Notes: generated by a model from the sequence alone, not told the origin. Positions 48,626 to 59,349 are shown, numbered from the stretch's first letter. The stretch: 64,000 bases of DNA from Candidatus Sodalis pierantonius str. SOPE (GCF_000517405.1 NZ_CP006568.1:1736001-1800000), one strand, 5' to 3'. Made by a program: numbers and translations.

Positions 48626-48943
48626 TTACAGCGATAGGTCGCGCGAACGCCGCGAGGGCATTATTATTTTCCTACCCTCATTCGTACTGGCGCGAATGGG
48701 TGTGCCCAGCCAGCGGATGCTTATCAACGGTTCGGTATAGGCAAAAGGCATCAGCAGCGTGACCGCCAGCGCCGCCAGGCGCGTCATGCTCCAGTCGCGT
48801 CCACGCACCACTTTCGCTTGGCAGCGTGGGCAGCAGGCATCCTGGTTATCGCCGAGGAGCGGCAGGATAAATAAGACATCGCATTCCGGACAGCGTTGAT
48901 ATTGGCCGGACGGAAAGGCATCATGAATCGCGGTTATTTTCAT
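48626..48943 (-). pseudogene. letA: LetA (YebS), lipophilic envelope transport protein, truncated
   Basis: Only the first 80-odd codons remain (E. coli about 427). Present: the rubredoxin-like zinc ribbon (CPECDVLF ... CCPRCQAK) and the start of the first membrane helix (WSMTRLAALAVTLLMPFA). After IRWLGTPIRA the sequence is unrelated. letB/yebT, which follows in E. coli, is absent. Divergent from msrC, as in E. coli. The envelope lipid-transport system is therefore lost here. Confidence 0.88.
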
Positions 48944-49176
48944 CGCGCGGCGTTTACGCCTCCCTCACACCTCATTTTTCACGCTGCACGCCGCCGTTAT
49001 CGGGTTATAATAAACCGCCGGCGCAACGCCTGTCTGGCCGGGCAAACATACCCGCGCGCGAACACTTTGTGAAGTCATAACGGATTAATCTTGTGGCTTT
49101 GGGCATTTATTGCTTATTTTATAGAAGCTGGTGTGCCGTCTGCTAACACAAAGATTAGCTCATTTAATGGTTTATT

Positions 49177-49668
49177 ATGAAAAAACAACAATTTTACGCC
49201 GAATTATTGCAAGATATGTCGGCACTCCTTGAGGGCGAAACGCATTTTATCGCCGCGCTGGCCAACGCCAGCGCCTTACTTTATGAACGTCTGGAAGGGG
49301 TGAACTGGGCCGGTTTTTATTTACTCGAGGGTGATATACTTGTGCTCGGGCCCTTTCAGGGCAAGGTTGCTTGCGTGCGCATCCCGCTGGGTAAAGGCGT
49401 CTGCGGCACCGCGGCGGCGGAAAACCGGATTCAGCGTATCGGCGATGTGCATGCTTTTCCAGACCATATTGCCTGCGACGCCGCCAGTAACGCGGAAATC
49501 GTATTGCCTATCACAATCGATGAACGCGTGGTGGGGGTTTTGGATATCGATAGCACGATTTATCAACGCTTCGATCAGGATGATGAAGATGGACTGAAGG
49601 CGGTGGTGGATTACCTCTGCCGGCAGTTGGGAACCACCAATCTGCGCAAATTTATCACTAATACTTGA
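49177..49668 (+). CDS. msrC: Free methionine-(R)-sulfoxide reductase
   Basis: 163 aa, GAF-domain fRMsr (YebR). Reduces free Met-R-sulfoxide through a disulfide cascade; the three expected cysteines are present (KVACVRIP, KGVCGTAA and HIACDAASN). Starts at 49177, matching the family start MKKQQFYAELLQDMSALLEG. First gene of the msrC-proQ-prc group, as in E. coli. Intact. Confidence 0.94.
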   Translation: MKKQQFYAELLQDMSALLEGETHFIAALANASALLYERLEGVNWAGFYLLEGDILVLGPFQGKVACVRIPLGKGVCGTAAAENRIQRIGDVHAFPDHIACDAASNAEIVLPITIDERVVGVLDIDSTIYQRFDQDDEDGLKAVVDYLCRQLGTTNLRKFITNT

Positions 49669-49769
49669 TAATGATATACGGATAACGTGGCATTTGCCGA
49701 TGGCGTCATTATAATGACGCCTGTTCATGCCTGCGCTGGTTGGCAAACCCGTCGTAATCAGGAAAATTC

Positions 49770-50447
49770 ATGGAAAATCAACCTAAGTTGAACAGCAACA
49801 AAGAAGTCATTGCCTTTCTGGCGGAGCGTTTCCCGCTCTGTTTCACGGCCGAAGGTGAAGCCAGGCCGCTTAAGATCGGTATTTTTCAGGACCTCGTTGA
49901 ACGTGTTCAGGGCGAAGACAATATCAGCAAGACGCAACTGCGTTCCGCATTGCGCCTTTATACTTCAAGCTGGCGTTACCTTTATGGGATAAAGCTTGGC
50001 GCGCAGCGCGTTGATCTCGATGGTAATCCTTGCGGCGAGCTGGAAACGCAGCATGTTGAACATGCGCGCAAACAATTAGAGGAAGCCAAGGCCCGCGTTC
50101 AGCTTCAGCACGCCGCCCAGCAGGCGAAGAAACGCGAAAACGGCGAGGCCGTTGCGCCGCGTCGTCCCGCTGCGGCCAAGCGGCCCGTTAAAAGTGACGC
50201 CGTCACGCCTCGCAAACCCCGTCCCAAACAAGAACGTCCTGCGTCTGCCCCCAGGCAACCGGCGCCGGTCGTCAAAACCGTGCCTGTCACCGATATTTCC
50301 ACGTTGCAAATCGGCCAGGCTATCAAAGTCAAAGTGGGTAAAAATCCCATGGACGCAATAGTCATGGAAATCGCCAAAGAAGGGGTACGAGTGCAGCTCT
50401 CTTCCGGGATGGCTTTGATAGTACGCGCAGAACACCTGCAGTTCTGA
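49770..50447 (+). CDS. proQ: RNA chaperone ProQ
   Basis: 225 aa. FinO-domain RNA-binding protein (residues about 5-115, [15 protein letters not shown] ... [12 protein letters not shown]) with a basic Ala/Pro-rich linker (about 125-170) and a C-terminal Tudor-like domain ending in [11 protein letters not shown]. Binds many sRNAs and mRNA 3' ends and affects ProP activity in E. coli. Intact; 19 bases before prc, with which it is probably co-transcribed. Confidence 0.95.
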   Translation: MENQPKLNSNKEVIAFLAERFPLCFTAEGEARPLKIGIFQDLVERVQGEDNISKTQLRSALRLYTSSWRYLYGIKLGAQRVDLDGNPCGELETQHVEHARKQLEEAKARVQLQHAAQQAKKRENGEAVAPRRPAAAKRPVKSDAVTPRKPRPKQERPASAPRQPAPVVKTVPVTDISTLQIGQAIKVKVGKNPMDAIVMEIAKEGVRVQLSSGMALIVRAEHLQF

Positions 50448-50466
50448 TACGGAGGCCAACCAGGGC

Positions 50467-52506
50467 ATGAACACATTTGTCAGAGTCGCCATGATGGCGG
50501 GGGCGCTGCTAGCGGGCGGGGCGATGGCGAAAGACGACATCACCCGCGCCGATCAGATCCCGGCGTTGAAAGAAGAAGCACAGCAGCAAACGGTGAGCCA
50601 GCGGGTCAGCGCGCGTTTTACGCGGTCGCACTATCGCCAGTTCGATCTGGACGGGGCGTTCGCCGGCAAAATTTTCGATCGTTACCTCAACATGCTCGAC
50701 TACAGTCACAATGTGTTGCTGGCGTCAGATATTGCGCAGTTCGCCGCCCAAAAATCACAGCTGGCCGATGAGCTTAAAAGCGGTAAGCTGGATTTGCCGT
50801 ATGCGATGTACAACCTGGCGGAGAAGCGCCGGTTTGAGCGTTATCAATATGCGCTGGCGCAGTTGGCGAAACCGATGGATTTCAACGGTAACGGCGCCAT
50901 CGAAATCGACCGCAGCAAAGCCCCCTGGCCCAAGACCACCGCTGAGCTCGACGCGCTATGGGATGCCAAGGTGAAGTATGACGCGCTGAATCTCAAGCTT
51001 ACCGGCAAAGACGAGAAAGAGATCCGCGACATTTTGACAAAGCGCTATCAGTTCGCCATCCGGCGCCTGGCGCAAAGCAATAGCGAAGACGTTTTCCAGC
51101 TGATCATGAACGCTTTCGCCCATGAGATCGATCCGCACACCAATTACCTTTCCCCGCGCAACACCGAGCAGTTCAACACCGAGATGAGCCTGTCGCTGGA
51201 AGGCATCGGTGCGGTGTTGCAAATGGATGACGATTACACGGTGATAAACTCGCTGGTGCCGGGCGGCCCGGCGGCCAAAAGCAAAGCCATTACCGTCGGT
51301 GATCGCGTGGTGGGCGTAGGCCAGATCGGCAAACCGATGGTGGATGTTATCGGCTGGCGGCAGGATGACGTGGTGTCGCTGATAAAAGGGCCGAAGGGCA
51401 GCAAAGTGCGCCTGGAAATCTTGCCTGCCGGTAAGGGTACCAAAACCCGTATCGTCACCGTTACCCGCGAGCGTATTCGGCTTGAGGATCGGGCGGTGAA
51501 GATGTCGGTGAAAACCATTGGCAAGGAAAAAGTCGGCGTTTTGGATATTCCCGGTTTTTATGTGGGCCTGACCGATGATGTCAAGGTGCAACTGCAAAAG
51601 CTGGAAAAACAGAACGTGCAAAGCGTCATTATCGATTTGCGCGCCAACGGCGGCGGTGCGCTAACCGAAGCCGTATCGCTATCGGGGCTGTTTATTCCCA
51701 GCGGGCCGGTGGTGCAGGTGCGCGATAACAACGGTAAAATTCGCGAGGACAGCGATACCGACGGTATTGTCTATTATAAAGGACCGCTGGTGGTGTTGGT
51801 GGACAGGTTCAGCGCCTCCGCGTCGGAGATCTTCGTCGCGGCGATGCAGGATTATGGCCGGGCGCTGGTGGTCGGCGAGCCGACCTTCGGCAAAGGCACG
51901 GTACAGCAATACCGTTCGCTGAACCGCATCTATGATCAGATGCTGCGCCCGGAATGGCCGGCGTTGGGGTCTATCCAATACACTATCCAGAAATTTTACC
52001 GGGTCAACGGCGGCAGCACGCAGCGTAAAGGCGTGGTGCCGGATATCATCATGCCCCCCGGCACTGAAACCGTCGAAACCGGCGAAAAATTTGAAGATAA
52101 TGCGCTGCCCTGGGACAGCATCAACGCGGCCACCTATACCAAGGCCGGCGATTTGAAGCCGTTCTCGGCCGAGTTGCTCAAAGCGCATCAGGCGCGCATC
52201 GCCAAAGATCCTGAATTCCAATATATCCAACAGGATATTGCGCGTTTCCACGCCATGAAGGAGAAACGCAATTGGGTCTCCCTCAATCTCGCCCAGCGGG
52301 AGAAGGAGAATCACGAGGATGATGCTATCCGCCTTCAGCGCACCAACGAGCGGCTGGTGCGGCAGGGTAAAAAACCGGTGAAGAATCTGGAATCTATCCC
52401 CAAGGATTATAAAGAGCCGGATCCCTATCTGGATGAAACGGTGCAAATTGCGCTGGATCTCGCCCATGCCGCGGCCAGCCAACCCGCCGCCCCGCCGGCG
52501 GGGTAG
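50467..52506 (+). CDS. prc: Tail-specific periplasmic protease Prc (Tsp)
   Basis: 679 aa. Signal peptide MNTFVRVAMMAGALLAGG followed by AMA and KDD. PDZ domain near residues 240-330 (GAVLQMDDDYTVINSLVPGG), then the S41 peptidase core with the Ser/Lys dyad (Ser in DRFSASASEIF, Lys in PTFGKGTVQQ) and the helical C-terminal platform. Processes FtsI and degrades Spr/MepS. Length and motifs match E. coli, no lesion. A terminator follows. Confidence 0.96.
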   Translation: MNTFVRVAMMAGALLAGGAMAKDDITRADQIPALKEEAQQQTVSQRVSARFTRSHYRQFDLDGAFAGKIFDRYLNMLDYSHNVLLASDIAQFAAQKSQLADELKSGKLDLPYAMYNLAEKRRFERYQYALAQLAKPMDFNGNGAIEIDRSKAPWPKTTAELDALWDAKVKYDALNLKLTGKDEKEIRDILTKRYQFAIRRLAQSNSEDVFQLIMNAFAHEIDPHTNYLSPRNTEQFNTEMSLSLEGIGAVLQMDDDYTVINSLVPGGPAAKSKAITVGDRVVGVGQIGKPMVDVIGWRQDDVVSLIKGPKGSKVRLEILPAGKGTKTRIVTVTRERIRLEDRAVKMSVKTIGKEKVGVLDIPGFYVGLTDDVKVQLQKLEKQNVQSVIIDLRANGGGALTEAVSLSGLFIPSGPVVQVRDNNGKIREDSDTDGIVYYKGPLVVLVDRFSASASEIFVAAMQDYGRALVVGEPTFGKGTVQQYRSLNRIYDQMLRPEWPALGSIQYTIQKFYRVNGGSTQRKGVVPDIIMPPGTETVETGEKFEDNALPWDSINAATYTKAGDLKPFSAELLKAHQARIAKDPEFQYIQQDIARFHAMKEKRNWVSLNLAQREKENHEDDAIRLQRTNERLVRQGKKPVKNLESIPKDYKEPDPYLDETVQIALDLAHAAASQPAAPPAG

Positions 52507-52518
52507 CAACGTCATCAG

Positions 52519-52541
52519 GCGCCTTAACCGGCGCTTTTTTT
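52519..52541 (+). terminator. Rho-independent terminator after prc
   Basis: Short GCGCC / GGCGC stem with a six-base loop followed by seven T residues, 13 bases after the prc stop. Moderate strength. Confidence 0.7.
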
Positions 52542-52696
52542 CGCCGCATCTCAGGGAAGGGGGCGAAAAGTTTAACAAAATGTAAAGTTATGTCTTTTTA
52601 GCGAATTATCGGCGCGTAATGCTTGAAAAACGCCGCCAAGACCCTAGATTAACGTTACGCAGTAGGCGTGATTATTTCCGAGGAACCTGACATTTT

Positions 52697-53578
52697 ATGA
52701 TGCGTATCGTTCTTTTCCTGCTCACTAACCTGGCGGTGATGGTGGTGTTCGGTATTGTACTGAGTCTCACCGGGATCCAGTCCTCCAGTGCCGCCGGATT
52801 AATGATAATGGCCGGGCTGTTTGGTTTCGGCGGAGCCTTCGTTTCGCTGTTAATGTCAAAATCCATGGCGCTACGCTCGGTCGGCGGCGAAGTGATTGAG
52901 CAGCCGCGCAATGAAACCGAACGTTGGCTGCTCACTACCGTCCGCCAGCAGGCGCAGCAGGCCAATATCGCCATGCCGCAGGTGGCGCTTTATCACGCAC
53001 CCGATATCAACGCTTTCGCCACCGGCGCCCGGCGTGATGCCTCGCTGGTGGCCGTCAGCACCGGTCTACTGCAAAATATGAACCGCGACGAGGCCGAGGC
53101 GGTCATCGCCCACGAAATCAGCCACATCGCCAACGGCGATATGGTGACCATGACCCTTATCCAAGGCGTGGTGAACACCTTCGTTATTTCCGTCTCGCGG
53201 ATCCTGGCACAGCTGGCGGCGGGGTTCATGTCGTCGGATCGCGACGAGGGTGAAAGCGGCAATGGCAACCCGCTGGTCTATTCCGCCCTCTCCATGGTGC
53301 TGGAATTGGTGTTCGGGGTACTGGCGAGCATCATCACCCTGTGGTTCTCGCGTCACCGCGAATACCACGCCGATGCCGGTTCAGCCAAGCTGGTGGGGCG
53401 TGAGAAAATGATCGCGGCGCTACAGCGGTTGAAGATCAGTCATGAGCCGCAGGAAGCCAGCAGCATGATGGCGTTTTGCATCAACGGCCGCAACAAGACG
53501 TTCAGCGAACTGTTCATGTCCCATCCCCCGCTGGATCAACGGATTGAAGCACTGCGTTCCGGCGCCTACCTGAAATAA
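52697..53578 (+). CDS. htpX: Membrane metalloprotease HtpX
   Basis: 293 aa, M48B family. Zn-binding HEISH in [13 protein letters not shown] and the downstream Glu in YHADAGSA. Four membrane segments: two at the N terminus ([35 protein letters not shown]) and two flanking the [15 protein letters not shown] and [14 protein letters not shown] regions. Degrades damaged membrane proteins under Cpx control in E. coli. Full length and intact. Confidence 0.95.
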   Translation: MMRIVLFLLTNLAVMVVFGIVLSLTGIQSSSAAGLMIMAGLFGFGGAFVSLLMSKSMALRSVGGEVIEQPRNETERWLLTTVRQQAQQANIAMPQVALYHAPDINAFATGARRDASLVAVSTGLLQNMNRDEAEAVIAHEISHIANGDMVTMTLIQGVVNTFVISVSRILAQLAAGFMSSDRDEGESGNGNPLVYSALSMVLELVFGVLASIITLWFSRHREYHADAGSAKLVGREKMIAALQRLKISHEPQEASSMMAFCINGRNKTFSELFMSHPPLDQRIEALRSGAYLK

Positions 53579-53802
53579 GGCGAGCCGGCAGGGCCGCCGC
53601 CGGGGAGAGGGGGATGTCGCTCCTTGCGATGGCGGCCTGCAACCCGCCGAACGTCGGCCGGTTACCGCTCATGCCTTAACCCCCCCCCCAGGGCGTCGGC
53701 CGGGAAACAGCGATGCTTCAAATCGTGGCGGTTGGCCAAAAAACGGCAAGAGGCGCGACTGTCCGGTAACCGACCAAACCTGCCCGGACGCGCGGCAACC
53801 TC

Positions 53803-53836
53803 TAAAAAATCCCCCACGGCGCGGGGATTTTTTTTG
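53803..53836. terminator. Bidirectional terminator between htpX and yebQ
   Basis: Inverted repeat AAAAAATCCCC / GGGGATTTTTT with a short loop, flanked by A- and T-runs, so it can terminate on both strands between the converging genes htpX and yebQ. The rest of 53579-53875 holds a 10-C run near 53680 and no gene. Confidence 0.88.
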
Positions 53837-53875
53837 CCCGACACGCCAATCCGTTCGGCATTTGAGGCGCCGCGT

Positions 53876-55254
53876 TTATTTCCCCACCGCCTGCTGGGGG
53901 TTGGCCTGGGTTATACGCATCGAACTGACCAGTGCGGCGCCGGCGGCGAACACGCCCGCCAACACCAGCGAGGTGTGCGTACCGCTGTCGCCGAACAGGT
54001 TAAACATTAACGCCACCAGGGCGGCGCCGCTGGTTTGTCCGAACAGGCGGGCGGTGCCCAGCATGCCGCTGGCGCCGCCGCTGCGGTTGCGCGGCGCCGA
54101 GGTGATGATAGTGTGATTGTTAGGAGACTGGAATAACCCAAAACCGGCGCCGCACAGCATCATCCGCCAAATAATCTCGCCGTCGGTCGGCGCGGCCGGC
54201 AGCCAGGCCAGGGAGAATAGCCCCGCGGCAAACAGACACATGCCGATCCCCCCCCCAACAAACCCGCGTGTACCCAGCCGATCAAGGCGCCGGCCAGTGA
54301 GGCGAAAACCATGGTCGCCAGCGGCCAGGGCGTAAGCAACAGGCCTGTTGCGACCTCGGTGCGGCCCAATACGGTTTGCAGATAAAACGGCAGCGATACC
54401 ATGGCCAACATTTGGGCGCTAAAAGAGCAGATAGACGTACACATGGACAGGGAAAACGGCGGGATACGCAGCAGGTCCACCGGCAGCAGAGGCCAGCGCT
54501 GGCGCAGCTGGTGGCGGACGAACAGGGTGCCCACCGCGATGGCCAGACACAGCTCAATGACGATCCAGCGGCCGTTGACCTGCTGGGCGAAACCGCTCAG
54601 GGCGGAAAGCAGCAGGCCGAAGGTCAAGGTATTCATCAGCGCGCTGGCGGCGTTAAAGCGCTGGCCGCTGTTCTTCTGCGGGTTACCCGGCAAGAACCGA
54701 TGTCCCAGCCACAGGGCGAAAAGGCCGATAGGCACATTGATTGCGAACAGCCACTGCCAGCTGGCCACCGACAAGACGCCTGCCGCTACCGTGGGGCCGG
54801 CGGCGGTGGACACCGCTACCATCAGGGTATTGATTGCCATACCTCGGCTGAGAATACGCTGCGGATAGATGATCCGAATTAGCGCGCCATTGATACTCAT
54901 CACCGCTGCGGCGCCGAGGCCCTGTAGGACGCGGGCGCCAATCAGCATCCACAAACTGTCGGACAGTGCGCACAGCAAAGACATCAGGCTGAACACCGCC
55001 AGACCGCATTGATAGACACGCCGGTACCCGTAAATATCGCCGAGGCTGGCGAAGGAGAGCAATGAAACGATGATCGCCAGTTGATAGGCATTGACCACCC
55101 AAATCGATGCAGCCGGACTGGCGTGGAGTTCACGGGCAAGGGCAACGTTGGCGATGGCGCCATCCAAAACCGCAATGGAGACGCTCAGCACAATCGTCAG
55201 AATGGCTCCGTAGCGCTGCGGCAGGGGAACGCCGTCATGGTCGATGTGGGTCAT
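53876..55254 (-). pseudogene. yebQ: YebQ, MFS drug transporter, frameshifted in a C9 tract
   Basis: DHA2-type 14-helix MFS permease. The N-terminal 340 codons (MTHIDHDGVPLPQRYG; GDIYGYRRVY motif A; RVLQGLGAAAV motif C) are in one frame up to HAGLLGGG; then a run of nine C (54248-54256 on the plus strand) shifts it. The continuation (GMCLFAAGLFSLAWLPAAP to NPQQAVGK, stop 53876) is in another frame. A single-base slippage would repair it. Lies between htpX and kdgR as in E. coli. Confidence 0.92.
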
Positions 55255-55467
55255 TAAGGTTCGTTCGTCCGTAAAAGCCTTTACTGTAACACTTTTGTTG
55301 CAACCGGCGAGGTGCGTTTCGCGCGGGAAATGTAATAAATACTAACTAACGCGCAACGCGGCTGAACCGCCATTGCGCATTGCACAGGCTGCGGCCTTGC
55401 CATTATACTAAAAATCATGTTCTATTTTTTTAAAACGCAAACCTGCCCTTACAGGATACTTATTAAC

Positions 55468-56259
55468 ATGGCGATAGCAGAAGTCGACCGGCAACCCGAT
55501 TCGGTGTCGTCGGTATTGAAGGTGTTCGGTATCCTCCAGGCGCTGGGGAAAGAACGTGAAATTGGCATCACCGAACTGTCGCAGCGGGTCATGATGTCGA
55601 AAAGTACCGTGTACCGCTTCCTGCAAACGATGAAATCCCTGGGTTACGTCGCGCAGGAGGGCGAATCGGAAAAGTATTCCTTAACGCTTAAGCTGTTTGA
55701 GCTCGGTGCGAAAGCGCTGCAAAACGTCGACTTGATTCGTATCGCCGACATTCAAATGCGGGTGCTATCCAACCTCACGCGAGAAACCATTCACCTCGGC
55801 GCGCTGGATGAAGACAGCATCGTCTACATCCATAAAATCGATTCGCTGTACAATTTACGCATGTATTCGCGCGTTGGCCGCCGTAATCCGCTCTACAGTA
55901 CCGCGATTGGCAAAGTGTTACTGGCCTGGCGTGGCGTCACTGAGGCGAGCGACATTCTGGCTGATGTGATCTTCACCCGCAGTACGTCCCGCACCGCCGC
56001 CAGTCGAGAAGCTCTGTTGCCGGAGCTGGAGCAGGTGCGCGCGCAGGGGTTCGGCGAGGATAACGAGGAGCAGGAGGAGGGGCTGCGCTGTATCGCGGTA
56101 CCGATTTTTGATCGCTTTGGCGTTGTCATTGCTGGCCTAAGCATCTCGTTTCCCACGATCCGCTTTTCCGAAGAGGCCAAAAATGATTATGTCAAAATGC
56201 TGCACGACGCGGCGCGCACCATCTCCCGCCAGATAGGCTACCACGACTATCCGTTTTAA
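55468..56259 (+). CDS. kdgR: KDG regulon repressor KdgR (IclR family)
   Basis: 263 aa from ATG 55468, matching E. coli. N-terminal winged helix-turn-helix (VLKVFGILQALGK, ITELSQRVMMSKSTVYRFLQ), C-terminal IclR effector domain (IHLGALDEDSIVYIHKID ... EEQEEGLRCIAVPIFDRFGV) binding KDG in pectin/glucuronate control. An in-frame upstream extension to 55417 is unsupported. Intact, even though pectin catabolism seems unlikely in this lifestyle. Confidence 0.93.
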   Translation: MAIAEVDRQPDSVSSVLKVFGILQALGKEREIGITELSQRVMMSKSTVYRFLQTMKSLGYVAQEGESEKYSLTLKLFELGAKALQNVDLIRIADIQMRVLSNLTRETIHLGALDEDSIVYIHKIDSLYNLRMYSRVGRRNPLYSTAIGKVLLAWRGVTEASDILADVIFTRSTSRTAASREALLPELEQVRAQGFGEDNEEQEEGLRCIAVPIFDRFGVVIAGLSISFPTIRFSEEAKNDYVKMLHDAARTISRQIGYHDYPF

Positions 56260-56325
56260 CCCCTCAAAGACCGAACCGGCTCGTTTGATCCGCCGGTTCG
56301 GATGCTCACGCATAAAGGAAAAGAA

Positions 56326-56574
56326 ATGACACAATCCCTTACTGAAAATCAGGAACTGGTGTCCGATCTCGTCGCCTGTCAGCTGGTAATCAAACAGATT
56401 CTGGACGTTATCGATATCATCGCGCCGGCGGAGGTGCGCGACAAAATGTCCGCGCAGTTGAAAAACATTGACTTTGGCACCCATCCCGCCGCCCGTGACC
56501 CCATTACGCGGCGCGCGATTGAGAAAGCCATTGCCCTTATCGACATGAAGTTCGAGCGTGCCTCTCCCCACTAA
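56326..56574 (+). CDS. DUF2594 (YecF-like) small protein
   Basis: 82 aa starting at ATG 56326 behind AAGGAAAAG. The segment [20 protein letters not shown] and [21 protein letters not shown] resembles the DUF2594/YecF family. No function known. In the same direction as kdgR and mgrB, about 65 bases after kdgR. yobH, which sits here in E. coli, is not found. Intact. Confidence 0.65.
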   Translation: MTQSLTENQELVSDLVACQLVIKQILDVIDIIAPAEVRDKMSAQLKNIDFGTHPAARDPITRRAIEKAIALIDMKFERASPH

Positions 56575-56739
56575 AAGCCGCTACGTGGCCGCGTCTCGCC
56601 CTGGGTGCGACCCGTTAAATTTACCCGTTTATTTTCTTACTTAAAAATCATTTCATTGAAAACTAAATGAGGTACTGTTATCTCTCGTTTAAGTTTAAAC
56701 AGATAACATTAGTTGATTAGGCATTTCAGGAATAGGGTT

Positions 56740-56883
56740 TTGAAAAGAGGCACAACGATTAAACTGGTCGCGATTCTGCTGCTCTGTTTGGCTCTTTGGC
56801 TGTCGGCGCTGAATAGCTTTTGCGATCAGGGAGGTGATTTTTTCAGCGGCATGTGCCTGGTGACCAAATGGATGCCTTGGTAA
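56740..56883 (+). CDS. mgrB: PhoQ feedback inhibitor MgrB
   Basis: 47 aa, starting with TTG at 56740 (MKRGTTIKLVAILLLCLALW when initiated with Met). One membrane helix, then two periplasmic cysteines (FCDQGG and GMCLV) that form the disulfide, and the conserved C terminus KWMPW. MgrB binds PhoQ in the inner membrane and damps PhoP/PhoQ signalling. Length equals E. coli MgrB. A purine-rich AGGAATAGGG precedes the start. Intact. Confidence 0.9.
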   Translation: MKRGTTIKLVAILLLCLALWLSALNSFCDQGGDFFSGMCLVTKWMPW

Positions 56884-56975
56884 CGTCTGTTAACAGGCAA
56901 ATTTTGTCAGCGGGCTACTAAGTCGGCCGTGGAGTGATAAGATAGCCACTGGTTCAATGAGTGGCAGGTTAGTTC

Positions 56976-57245
56976 ATGAATGAGTTGGGAGTTAACATCC
57001 TGAATATCGTAATCGCCGTGGCGTCCGTCGCGGTATTCGTCATCGTACTGGTGGTCTGGTTTTTCCTGAACCGCGCCAGTGTCAAAGCGAACGAGCAGAC
57101 AGCTCTGCTAACCGAACTTCTCGAGCAACAAAAGCAGCAGACCGAGCTGTTGGCAAAACTCACCCGGGGAGACCCGCCCAACCCGGCTTCAACCCCCGTT
57201 CCCGGCGAACCTATCATGTTTAAGGATTTTATCGCCGAACGTTAA
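56976..57245 (+). CDS. yebO: YebO membrane protein
   Basis: 89 aa. One membrane segment (residues about 10-30, VASVAVFVIVLVVWFFLNR) followed by a coiled-coil-like stretch (ANEQTALLTELLEQQKQQTELLAKL) and a Pro-rich tail ending FIAER. Matches YebO of E. coli, encoded next to mgrB; function unknown. Follows mgrB by 92 bases. Intact. Confidence 0.88.
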   Translation: MNELGVNILNIVIAVASVAVFVIVLVVWFFLNRASVKANEQTALLTELLEQQKQQTELLAKLTRGDPPNPASTPVPGEPIMFKDFIAER

Positions 57246-57333
57246 TCCCCCGACGCGCCTGACCCCCGCCGGCTTGTGAACGGCGGTTTATCCCTTTGCG
57301 TTGTCCGCCCCTGACAGGGAGAGTGCAAAAACC

Positions 57334-58317
57334 ATGAGCAAGCCCAATCGCTGGTATGATTCCACCAAGTCCCACCATACACCCACCGGTTTTACCAATC
57401 CCGATATCTCCCAGCGCGATCCCGGGGCGCTGAAACGCTGGAGGGAGGAGCGCAAGGCGCAGGGGCTGCCGCGTCCGCCCGGCGAGGGTTATGAGGCCTT
57501 TGTCCGCCAGTGGTGGCAAAAAGCGGATTTTAGCGGCGATGAAGACGCCGTCTGGTGGCTGAGCCATGCCTGCCTGCTGCTGGTGGGCGGGCAACATATC
57601 CTGTGCGACCCGGCGCTGGGCAAGCGCGCCTCACCGCTGCCGTTTGCCGGTCCCCTGCGCAAAACGCCGTTGGCGGCAACCATCGCCGAATTGCCCAATA
57701 TTGATTGGGTGTTGTACTCCCATAATCATTACGATCATCTTGACCGTGGCACGCTGCGGCGGCTGTTAAAACGCTTTCCCGCGCTACGGGTCGCGGCGCC
57801 ATTGGATATGGGCGCTTGGTTGCACCGACACGGCGTCAAGCACGTGGCCGAATGCGACTGGTGGGATGCGCTCACGGCGCCGGCGTTCGCGCTGCACTGT
57901 ACCCCGGCACGGCACTGGAGCATGCGCTCGCTCTGGGACCGCAACCGAAGCTTATGGTGCGACTGGGTGGTGTCCACGTCGCGCTGGCGTTTCTTCTTTT
58001 CCGGCGACAGCGGCTATACCCCGCGGTTGGCGGAAATTGGCCAACGCCTGGGGCCGTTTGACGCGGCGGCGTTGCCCATCGGCGCCTATGCACCAGAATG
58101 GTTCATGGCGGGAAGTCACATGAGCCCCACCGAGGCGGTGCGTTTTTATCAGGAACTTCACCAGCCCCGGGTGATCCCGATTCATTGGGGGGTGTTCGAG
58201 CTGGCGGATGAATCCCTGGACGAGCCGCCGCGCGAGTTACTGCGCGCCCAGCGCGAGGCGGGCGTCAATAATGCCGATTTCGCGGCGCTAAAAATCGGCG
58301 GTAAGATCACGCTATGA
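57334..58317 (+). CDS. RomA/NAPE-PLD-like metallo-beta-lactamase-fold hydrolase
   Basis: 327 aa from ATG 57334 behind CAGGGAGAG. MBL fold of the UlaG/NAPE-PLD group: the HxHxDH motif is SHNHYDHLD, followed by PARHWSMRSLWDRN, FFSGDSGYTP and IPIHWGVFE with the remaining ligands. NAPE-PLD members cleave phosphodiesters of N-acylated lipids; bacterial RomA members are uncharacterised. No signal peptide seen, so cytoplasmic. Not present at this site in E. coli. Intact. Confidence 0.85.
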   Translation: MSKPNRWYDSTKSHHTPTGFTNPDISQRDPGALKRWREERKAQGLPRPPGEGYEAFVRQWWQKADFSGDEDAVWWLSHACLLLVGGQHILCDPALGKRASPLPFAGPLRKTPLAATIAELPNIDWVLYSHNHYDHLDRGTLRRLLKRFPALRVAAPLDMGAWLHRHGVKHVAECDWWDALTAPAFALHCTPARHWSMRSLWDRNRSLWCDWVVSTSRWRFFFSGDSGYTPRLAEIGQRLGPFDAAALPIGAYAPEWFMAGSHMSPTEAVRFYQELHQPRVIPIHWGVFELADESLDEPPRELLRAQREAGVNNADFAALKIGGKITL

Positions 58318-59349
58318 TAGGTGATTTTGCCATTAGCCCGGGAGTCGGCGGCGCTAAAGATCAGCGGGGCCGTGGCCTGCTGGTTAGATGCGAGGCTAGG
58401 GGCGTGTCGGGGGGGGGGGGGGGGCTGACGGCCGTTTGATCGGGTAGCACGTGACCTGATGGCCCGGTATTTTGCCGGCCTGACGCCCCTGCGGACTCAG
58501 TAGAAGCGGTTTTGCTTCGCCGCCAGCGTAAACCTGCACGTCAGCCTGGATGCGAAAGCTTTAACCGATACCCTGGTCGCCCCCTTAATGCCAATTTGTC
58601 GGGCGCGCGACCCCGAAGATAATTAAACGAAGCGGTGTAAAAAATAATCTCAATCGCAATACTGGCCGATTTCCTTTTCCGTTTGTCATATTGCTTTAAT
58701 ATTCACCGTATATAGCGCGTTAATAACCAGATTGTCCAAACGCATCACGCGACAGGTAATAAATGAACATTATGTGTCTTTTTTGTTCATTTTGAGGCAT
58801 TAACCGCGCATAGGTTATTTTTAAATTTATTAATTGGCATATTAGCAGGTTGTGCATATAAAGAGATTGCACAACTATTGGTGATCCTTTATAGCGTAAC
58901 TTCAGCACCGCGCTGGGGCGAGGCGTGAGGCTTATAAGCGGATGTTATCTTGGCCGAAAGGCGAGCTGAAGCCCTCTGGTGCATCATTGACGCGGTCATA
59001 CAGGTTTAGCACAATCTTTCACTATGTTAGAAAAAGAGGTTATAAGGGGAAGGGTTAAAATTGTGAACTAGACCCCTTGATTTCTTACATTGATGAATGA
59101 ATAGTTATTTCTGAATAATGCATTGGACGTCGGCAGGGGTTTGCGCTAATGTTACCCTTCTCCGATAACGGCAGACCGTAGCGCTATAACCCCGTAGGAA
59201 ATGAGGGTCTCCCGCACCTTATTGATGCGAGGTTGGTAGCCTAGTGTCTTGATGATGTGCGACATATCCGGCCCTGATTAAAAATGGCTTGCCATTGTTT
59301 ACAGAGTATGTGATAACGCAATTGGGTAAAATGAGGTACAGTTCTGTAT
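58318..59349. other. 1-kb spacer before yobF-cspC, no gene recognised
   Basis: Contains a 16-G homopolymer (58409-58424) and a 9-bp inverted repeat, AAATGAACA / TGTTCATTT, at 58761-58769 and 58784-58792. AT-rich from about 58630 to 59100. The last 250 bases are probably the long leader and promoter of yobF-cspC. No reading frame shows a recognisable family. Confidence 0.5.

Noticed and set aside
56650..56739. PhoP-box-like GTT(T)A repeats before mgrB
   Set aside because: TGTTAT and GTTTAA direct repeats are present, but the spacing is 10 rather than 11 bases and the match is poor. mgrB is PhoP-controlled in relatives, but I cannot call the box from this sequence.
58720..58908. Short minus-strand frame in the cspC upstream spacer
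   Set aside because: No family similarity, no ribosome site, AT-rich composition that yields random frames.
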